Positions 26,879 to 32,628 of a stretch of 32,628 bases of DNA are shown here, piece after piece. Both the position numbers and the translations under genes were made by a program. The stretch's first letter is position 1; every line of letters starts with the position of its first letter. The notes under the pieces are model-generated. The model did no database searches, was not told where the DNA came from, and worked only from the letters and a program-made list of their open reading frames with translations. The stretch comes from an uncultured Bacilli bacterium (lineage in GTDB: Bacteria > Bacillota_I > Bacilli_A > RF39 > UBA660), in the NCBI GenBank assembly GCA_947630575.1, contig CANRIB010000011.1:1-32628 (forward strand), in the 5' to 3' direction.

Positions 26879-26980
26879 TCTCCGTTTAACTTTAACAGCG
26901 GCTATGCTAACGTGTTCTTTGTGAGAAACGATGGCAACCTCAACAACAACAACGTGAACAACACGTTAGGTGTGCGCCCA
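26879..26980 (+). other. Stand-alone template-repeat-like, AAC-rich cassette (34 codons)
   Basis: tctccgtttaactttaacagcggctatgctaacgtgttctttgtgagaaacgatggcaacctcaacaacaacaacgtgaacaacacgttaggtgtgcgccca; covers only the variable block of the surface genes. Confidence 0.6.
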
Positions 26981-27140
26981 ATATCCTTTTTAAAACTCAT
27001 ATATCTGGTTAAGGCTTGGTATAGTAGAACTAGGATACAAGATTAGTCCAAAGTATTACTTAAATATTTGATACTGATATTTTATATCTTGAATATAAAA
27101 TTATAACAGTATCTTTTTTAGTTTTTGCGTATTTTAGGGC

Positions 27141-27169
27141 TTGACTATCATAAAATATATTGTTATAAT
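27141..27169 (+). promoter_or_regulatory. Promoter of the S10 ribosomal protein operon
   Basis: TTGACT - 17 nt - TATAAT. Confidence 0.75.
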
Positions 27170-27301
27170 CTATTTCGTATGACTGGCTTAGATGTGCGAG
27201 GTTGCTGATACGCGAGGGTTGGTTGTTCCAATTAATTCTTAATCAGGGAATTCGGACGGAGCAAGTCTATACTAGATATAGGCGAAAGGAGGACATTTTA
27301 T
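27170..27301 (+). promoter_or_regulatory. Long rpsJ leader, candidate r-protein autoregulatory leader
   Basis: ~130-nt untranslated, relatively GC-rich (gtgcgaggttgctgatacgcgagggttgg...ggaattcggacgg) ending in AAAGGAGG. Confidence 0.45.
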
Positions 27302-27610
27302 ATGTCAAGTACAAAAGTTAGAATTAATCTTAGAGCGTATGATCATAGATTGTTAGATAATGCGGCAGTAAAGATTGTAGAAACAGTAAAAAGAACTGGT
27401 GGAGAAGTAAGCGGTCCAGTACCACTTCCAACAGAAATTCAAAAGTACACGGTTTTAAGAGCTGTTTATAACTACAAAGATGCTCGTGAACAATTTGAAA
27501 TGCGTACTCATAAGAGATTAATTGATATTAAAAATCCAAGTAAAGAGACTATTGATGCTTTAACTCACTTAGATTTACCTAGTGGTGTAGACATTGATAT
27601 AAAATTATAA
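27302..27610 (+). CDS. rpsJ: 30S ribosomal protein S10
   Basis: [15 protein letters not shown]...[16 protein letters not shown]. Confidence 0.97.
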   Translation: MSSTKVRINLRAYDHRLLDNAAVKIVETVKRTGGEVSGPVPLPTEIQKYTVLRAVYNYKDAREQFEMRTHKRLIDIKNPSKETIDALTHLDLPSGVDIDIKL

Positions 27611-27629
27611 TTAGAAAAGAGGAAAAAAC

Positions 27630-28427
27630 ATGAAAGGAATCTTAGGGCGTAAGCTCGGAATGACTCAAGTATTTACTAAAGATGGTAAATTAATTCCGGT
27701 TACAGTTGTTGAAGTTGCACCTAATACTGTAATGCAAGTTAAAACTGTTGAGTCAGATGGCTATAATGCGATTCAAATAGGCGTTTTTGATAAAAAAGAA
27801 AAAAATGCTAATAAACCTGAAATGGGAAGAGCTAAAAAAGCAAATACAACTCCTAAGCGCTTCTTAAAAGAAATAAGAGATTATGAGGGAACTTATAATG
27901 TAGGAGATACAATTGGTGCAAGTTTATTTGAAGTTGGAGAAGTTATTGATGTTACAGGAACTAGTAAAGGTAAAGGGTTTACAGGTGTAATTAAACGTCA
28001 TAATCAATCTCGTGGACCAGAGACTCATGGTTCTAATTATCACAGAAGACCAGGATCAATGGGTACAATGCTTCCAAAGAGAGTTTTGAAAGGTAAGAGA
28101 TTATCTGGACATATGGGAGTAGAAACAGTAACTATTCAAAATTTGGAAGTTATTGAAGTAAATGAAGCTGAAAATTATATTTTAGTAAGTGGAAATATTC
28201 CAGGAGCAAAAAATTCATTAGTATTAATTAAGAGTGCTGTTAAAAATAATAGAAAGAAAAATCCAAAAGAAATTATAACTTATGAAGCTGTTGTTGATGA
28301 AATAGTAGAAGATAAGAAAGAAGAAGTAGCAGTAGAAAATGTCGAAACTACAGAAGAAACTACTACTGATGAGGCAGTTATAGAAGAAAGTACTAATGAA
28401 GAAGAAAATCCAGGAGAAAACAATTAG
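27630..28427 (+). CDS. rplC: 50S ribosomal protein L3 with acidic C-terminal extension
   Basis: [15 protein letters not shown]...[18 protein letters not shown]; ~55-aa Glu-rich tail. Confidence 0.97.
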   Translation: MKGILGRKLGMTQVFTKDGKLIPVTVVEVAPNTVMQVKTVESDGYNAIQIGVFDKKEKNANKPEMGRAKKANTTPKRFLKEIRDYEGTYNVGDTIGASLFEVGEVIDVTGTSKGKGFTGVIKRHNQSRGPETHGSNYHRRPGSMGTMLPKRVLKGKRLSGHMGVETVTIQNLEVIEVNEAENYILVSGNIPGAKNSLVLIKSAVKNNRKKNPKEIITYEAVVDEIVEDKKEEVAVENVETTEETTTDEAVIEESTNEEENPGENN

Positions 28428-28448
28428 TTTTCTAGAAAGGAAATCGTT

Positions 28449-29069
28449 ATGAAAATAAGTGTAAAAAATAAGCTTGGCGAAAAAGTTAAAGATTTAACTT
28501 TAGCTGATAATGTTTGGAATATTGAAGCTAATGATTTAGTTTTAAAGAAAATGATTAGATTACAACTTGATGCAACTCGTCAAGGTACGGCTAAAACTAA
28601 AACTCGTAGTGAAGTTTCTGGAGGCGGAAAAAAACCTTGGAGACAAAAAGGTACTGGTAGAGCTCGTCAAGGAAGTACTCGCGCTCCACAATGGAGAGGC
28701 GGAGGAATTGCTTTAGGTGTAACTCCTCGTGATTATACTTTTGATATTAATAAGAAAGAAAGAACTTTAGCTTTAAAAAGTGCTTTAACTCATAAAGCTC
28801 AAGATAAAGAGTTAGTGGTTCTTGATAATATTAAGCTAGATAGTTTAAAGACTAAAGAAGTTAAGAAATTAATAGATACTTTAAAACTTGAAGGTAAAAT
28901 ATTATTTGTAACACTTGAAGAAAATGAAGATTTATTCATGGCTACAAGAAATTTAGGGTATGCTTATCATATTATGGCAAGTGATATTAACTGTTTAGAT
29001 TTAGTTAATGCAGATATGCTTGTAATTGATGAAGCGGCTGTTAAAAAACTAGAGGAGGTGCTTAAATAA
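28449..29069 (+). CDS. rplD: 50S ribosomal protein L4
   Basis: [32 protein letters not shown]. Confidence 0.97.
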   Translation: MKISVKNKLGEKVKDLTLADNVWNIEANDLVLKKMIRLQLDATRQGTAKTKTRSEVSGGGKKPWRQKGTGRARQGSTRAPQWRGGGIALGVTPRDYTFDINKKERTLALKSALTHKAQDKELVVLDNIKLDSLKTKEVKKLIDTLKLEGKILFVTLEENEDLFMATRNLGYAYHIMASDINCLDLVNADMLVIDEAAVKKLEEVLK

Positions 29070-29347
29070 TGAAAGATTATACAGATATTATTTATTCACC
29101 AGTTATAACTGAAAAAAGTGCGCTTAAGATGCAAAATGATAATGTTTATACATTTAAAGTTGCTAAAGATGCTACTAAGCCACAAATAAAGAAAGCAATA
29201 GAAAAAGCATTTGGAGTAAAAGTAGTTAGTGTTAATACTTTAAATACAAAGGCTAAGAAAAGAAGAGTTGGAAGATATACAGGGATGACTAAAACTTATA
29301 AAAAAGCAATAGTTACTTTGGATGCTAACTCTAAAATAGAATTATAG
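29069..29347 (+). CDS. rplW: 50S ribosomal protein L23
   Basis: [12 protein letters not shown]...[26 protein letters not shown]. Confidence 0.96.
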   Translation: MKDYTDIIYSPVITEKSALKMQNDNVYTFKVAKDATKPQIKKAIEKAFGVKVVSVNTLNTKAKKRRVGRYTGMTKTYKKAIVTLDANSKIEL

Positions 29348-29358
29348 GAGGAAAGTTT

Positions 29359-30189
29359 ATGGCTATTAAGAAATTTAAACCTACGACTAATGGACGTAGA
29401 GGAATGTCTGCACTTGTTAATGAAGAATTAACAACTAGTACTCCTACAAAAAGTTTACTTAAAACAAAAATGAAAACTGGTGGAAGAAATAATCAAGGTA
29501 AACTTACTGTTCGTCATATTGGTGGAGGAGCTAAAAGAAAATATCGTTTAATTGATTATAAGAGAAATAAAATTGGTATTACTGGTAAAGTTGCTTCTAT
29601 TGAATATGATCCAAATAGAAGTGCTAATATCGCGTTAATTAATTATCGTGATGGTGAAAAAAGATATATTATTGCTCCTAAAGGATTACAAGTGGGAATG
29701 ATTATTGAAAATGGTAAAGATGCTGATATTAAAGTTGGAAATGCTTTACCACTTGAGGCTATTCCAGTAGGTACATTTATTCATTGTATTGAATTAAAAC
29801 CTGGTAAGGGTGCAGAAATGGCAAGAAGTGCTGGAGCTAGTGCGCAAATTCTTGGTCGTGATGGCAAATATGTTATCTTAAGACTTCAAAGTGGTGAAAC
29901 TAGAAAAGTACTTGGTGCTTGTATGGCAACTATTGGAGTTGTGGGAAATGAAGATTATGAACTTGTTAATTTAGGAAAAGCAGGAAGAAAAAGACATATG
30001 GGAATTAGACCTACTAACCGTGGTAGTGTAATGAACCCTAATGACCATCCACATGGTGGTGGTGAAGGTCGTACTCCTGTTGGACGTAAGAGTCCGATGA
30101 CACCTTGGGGTAAACCAGCGCTTGGATATAAGACAAGAAAAAATAAAAAGGCTTCTAGCAAGTTAATTGTTAGTAGAAAGAACAAATAG
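29359..30189 (+). CDS. rplB: 50S ribosomal protein L2
   Basis: [48 protein letters not shown]. Confidence 0.98.
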   Translation: MAIKKFKPTTNGRRGMSALVNEELTTSTPTKSLLKTKMKTGGRNNQGKLTVRHIGGGAKRKYRLIDYKRNKIGITGKVASIEYDPNRSANIALINYRDGEKRYIIAPKGLQVGMIIENGKDADIKVGNALPLEAIPVGTFIHCIELKPGKGAEMARSAGASAQILGRDGKYVILRLQSGETRKVLGACMATIGVVGNEDYELVNLGKAGRKRHMGIRPTNRGSVMNPNDHPHGGGEGRTPVGRKSPMTPWGKPALGYKTRKNKKASSKLIVSRKNK

Positions 30190-30199
30190 GTGAGTAAGA

Positions 30200-30463
30200 A
30201 TGGCAAGAAGTTTAAAGAAAGGTCCTTATGTATTTGATAGATTACTTAAAAGGATTCAAGAATTAAATAAAAACAATAAAAAAGAAGTTGTTAAGACTTG
30301 GTCTCGTCGTTCAACTATTTATCCAGATTTTGTAGGGCATACAATTGCTGTACATAATGGTAAAGAATTTATTCCTGTATATATCACAGAAGATATGGTA
30401 GGACACAAGCTTGGAGAGTTTGCATTAACTCGTAAGTTTGGTGGACATGCAGGACAAAAGTAG
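30200..30463 (+). CDS. rpsS: 30S ribosomal protein S19
   Basis: [11 protein letters not shown]...[43 protein letters not shown]. Confidence 0.98.
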   Translation: MARSLKKGPYVFDRLLKRIQELNKNNKKEVVKTWSRRSTIYPDFVGHTIAVHNGKEFIPVYITEDMVGHKLGEFALTRKFGGHAGQK

Positions 30464-30474
30464 GAGGTTAATAG

Positions 30475-30825
30475 ATGGAAACTTATGCAATACATAAGGG
30501 AGCTATGATTGCCCCTAGAAAAGCAAGAATGACTATGGACTTAATTCGTGGAAAAGATGTACAAACTGCTCAAGGAATTTTAGAGAACACTAATACTAAA
30601 GCAGCTAGATTAATTCTTAAAGTACTTAATAGTGCTATTGCAAATGCAGTAAATAATAATGGTGCTAAGGAAGAAGATTTAGTTATTAGTGAATGTTACA
30701 TTAATCCCGGACAAGTTTATAAGAGAATTAAATTTGCAAGTCGTGGAAATGTCGATAGAAGAGATAAAAGAACTAGTCATATAACTATTAAAGTTAGTGA
30801 TGGGAAAGTTAAGGAGGAAGCATAA
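30475..30825 (+). CDS. rplV: 50S ribosomal protein L22
   Basis: [17 protein letters not shown]...[22 protein letters not shown]. Confidence 0.96.
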   Translation: METYAIHKGAMIAPRKARMTMDLIRGKDVQTAQGILENTNTKAARLILKVLNSAIANAVNNNGAKEEDLVISECYINPGQVYKRIKFASRGNVDRRDKRTSHITIKVSDGKVKEEA

Positions 30826-31502
30826 TGGGACAAAAAGTTAATCCAATAGGTTTTAGACTTGGAGTTAATAAAACTTGGGAATCAAAATGGTTTTCAAAAA
30901 ATGATTATGCCGAGACTCTAAATAAAGATATTAAAATTAGAGAATTTTTAGAAAAGAAGTTAAAAGATGCGGCTGTTGCTTCAATTGAAATAGCCCGTAA
31001 GAAAAACAGAATTGATGTTACAATTAATACTGCTAAACCTGGTGTTATTATTGGTAAAGGTGGCGAAGACATCGAAAAACTTCGTAAAGATATTAAAAAA
31101 TTAGTGGGTGAAGATGTCTACATTAATATTGTAGAAGTTAAGAATCCAGATTTAAATGCTAAATTAGTTGCGCAAAATATTGCATCACAAATTGAGGCTC
31201 GTGCTCCATTTAGAAGTGCGCAAAAAAGAGCAATTAGAAATACAATGAAAGCTGGAGCTAAAGGAATTAAAACTAGTGTTTCTGGAAGACTTGGAGGAGC
31301 TGAAATGGCTCGTACTGAAGGTTATACAGAAGGAACTGTTCCACTTCATACAATTAGAGCAGATGTTGATTATGCAATTGCAGAAGCTAATACCACTTAT
31401 GGTAAAATTGGAGTTAAAGTTTGGATTTATAAAGATGAAATTTTACCAGCTAAGAAACCCATGAGAGGAGCTGATTCAAATGTTGATGCCAAAAAAGACT
31501 AA
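30825..31502 (+). CDS. rpsC: 30S ribosomal protein S3
   Basis: [13 protein letters not shown]...[15 protein letters not shown]. Confidence 0.98.
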   Translation: MGQKVNPIGFRLGVNKTWESKWFSKNDYAETLNKDIKIREFLEKKLKDAAVASIEIARKKNRIDVTINTAKPGVIIGKGGEDIEKLRKDIKKLVGEDVYINIVEVKNPDLNAKLVAQNIASQIEARAPFRSAQKRAIRNTMKAGAKGIKTSVSGRLGGAEMARTEGYTEGTVPLHTIRADVDYAIAEANTTYGKIGVKVWIYKDEILPAKKPMRGADSNVDAKKD

Positions 31503-31914
31503 GTATAGAAAACCACATAGACTTACTTATGATGGTAAAGCCAGAGGAAATACTGAACTTCATTTTGGAGAATATGGACTTCAAGCAACAACTGGTGCTT
31601 GGGTATCAGCTCGTCAAATAGAAGCAGCTCGTATTGCAATGACTCGTTATATGAAACGTGGGGGAAAAGTTTGGATTAATATTTTCCCACATTTAGCAAT
31701 TACTAGAAAACCTCTAGAAACTCGTCAAGGTACCGGAAAAGGAAACGTTGAAGATTGGGTTGCAGTAGTTAAAGCAGGAAAAATTATGTTTGAAATTGGT
31801 GGTGTTGATGAAGCAACAGCTCGTGAAGCTTTTAGACTTGCTAGTCATAAACTATCAGTTAAAACTAAATTTGTGAAAAAAGATGTAAAGGAAGGTGGAA
31901 CTCTTGAAAATTAA
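31480..31914 (+). CDS. rplP: 50S ribosomal protein L16
   Basis: [14 protein letters not shown]...[22 protein letters not shown]. Confidence 0.97.
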   Translation: MLMPKKTKYRKPHRLTYDGKARGNTELHFGEYGLQATTGAWVSARQIEAARIAMTRYMKRGGKVWINIFPHLAITRKPLETRQGTGKGNVEDWVAVVKAGKIMFEIGGVDEATAREAFRLASHKLSVKTKFVKKDVKEGGTLEN

Positions 31915-32113
31915 AGATATAAGAGAACTTTCAAATAAAGAATTAGAAGGAAAAATAATTAGTGCTAAAAAAGAATTATTTGATCTTCGAATGAAACAAG
32001 CAGTTGGTACTTTAGAGAAGCCTTCTAAAATTAAAGAATTAAGAAAAGATGTTGCGAGAATGAAAACTGTTATAAGAGAAAGAGAACTTAAGGAGGCTCA
32101 TGATGGAGAATAG
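31895..32113 (+). CDS. rpmC: 50S ribosomal protein L29
   Basis: [13 protein letters not shown]...[40 protein letters not shown]; start may be TTG 31904. Confidence 0.95.
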   Translation: MELLKIKDIRELSNKELEGKIISAKKELFDLRMKQAVGTLEKPSKIKELRKDVARMKTVIRERELKEAHDGE

Positions 32114-32360
32114 AAAACAAGAATTAGTTGGTAAAGTTGTAAGTAATAAAAATGATAAAACTATTACTGTACTAATTGAAACTTATAAAACACATCCACT
32201 TTATAAAAAACGTGTTAAATATTCTAAAAAATATACTGCTCATGATGAAAAGAATGAAGCAGGCATTGGAGATACAGTAAGAATTAGAGCTACAAGACCA
32301 CTTTCTAAGACTAAGAGATATGAACTTGTAGAAATCGTTTCTAAGGCTGTAATACTTTAG
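32100..32360 (+). CDS. rpsQ: 30S ribosomal protein S17
   Basis: [40 protein letters not shown]. Confidence 0.97.
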   Translation: MMENRKQELVGKVVSNKNDKTITVLIETYKTHPLYKKRVKYSKKYTAHDEKNEAGIGDTVRIRATRPLSKTKRYELVEIVSKAVIL

Positions 32361-32371
32361 GAGGTAGAATC

Positions 32372-32628
32372 ATGGTTCAACAAGAAACAAGATTAAAAGT
32401 TGCTGATAACACAGGAGCTAGAGAATTACTAGTTATTCGTGTTATGGGTGGTTCTAAAGTTAAAACTGCTAACATTGGTGATGTAGTTGTAGGAACAGTT
32501 AAAAAAGCTATACCTAATTCAAATATGAAAAAAGGTAAAGTTGTTAAAGCTGTTATTGTGCGTACTACTGAAGGTGTTAGAAGAAATGATGGAAGCTATA
32601 TTAAATTTGATGATAATGCTTGTGTAAT
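32372..32628 (+). CDS. rplN: 50S ribosomal protein L14, truncated by window end
   Basis: [85 protein letters not shown].. Confidence 0.95.
   Translation, partial: MVQQETRLKVADNTGARELLVIRVMGGSKVKTANIGDVVVGTVKKAIPNSNMKKGKVVKAVIVRTTEGVRRNDGSYIKFDDNACV

Noticed and set aside
26715-26924. 69-aa ORF overlapping the AAC-rich cassette
   Set aside because: Reads the cassette in a different frame from the homologous surface proteins, has no SD and no recognisable similarity; likely spurious.
26940-26965. AACAACAACAAC run as a simple microsatellite
   Set aside because: The whole 102-nt segment aligns with the variable blocks, so the run is part of a homologous cassette.
26650-27300. DGR reverse transcriptase or accessory (Avd) gene next to the cassette
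   Set aside because: No ORF of suitable length or RT motif in this interval or elsewhere in the window; any RT must be outside.
29955-30206. 83-aa antisense ORF over rplB
   Set aside because: Antisense of a conserved ribosomal protein gene.
1-32628. CRISPR array, tRNA or rRNA genes
   Set aside because: No regularly spaced repeats and no recognisable tRNA/rRNA sequence seen by eye; a tRNAscan/Infernal run would be needed to exclude short RNAs.

Overview
AT-rich Firmicutes/Bacilli-like chromosomal window (sporulation genes, standard stop codons, S10 ribosomal operon at the right end). Core blocks: gpmI-spo0A-tpiA-pgk (minus strand), spoIID and a spoIIQ-like gene, a complete agr-type quorum-sensing locus (LytTR regulator, GHKL sensor, AgrB, and a small AgrD-like ORF missing from the ORF track), csp-hpf-secA, prfB with its programmed +1 frameshift, trmB, and rpsJ to rplN. 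A decayed accessory island (integrase remnant, Fic protein, broken rhuM, SEC-C and amidotransferase fragments) lies between secA and trmB/prfB. The most interesting signal is a pair of paralogous 521-aa membrane-anchored surface proteins, one near each end of the window. Each has a compositionally distinct, GC-rich variable block ending in GGTGTGCGCCCA. A third, stand-alone, AAC-codon-rich copy of only that block lies about 0.3 kb downstream of the second gene, behind its own extended -10 promoter and with no matching ORF. This resembles the variable-repeat/template-repeat layout of a diversity-generating retroelement, or a silent conversion cassette, but no reverse transcriptase is in the window and the blocks differ in length. 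Second most interesting: the AgrD-like peptide has no Cys or Ser at the expected cyclisation position. All calls come from reading the sequence; no database search was run.
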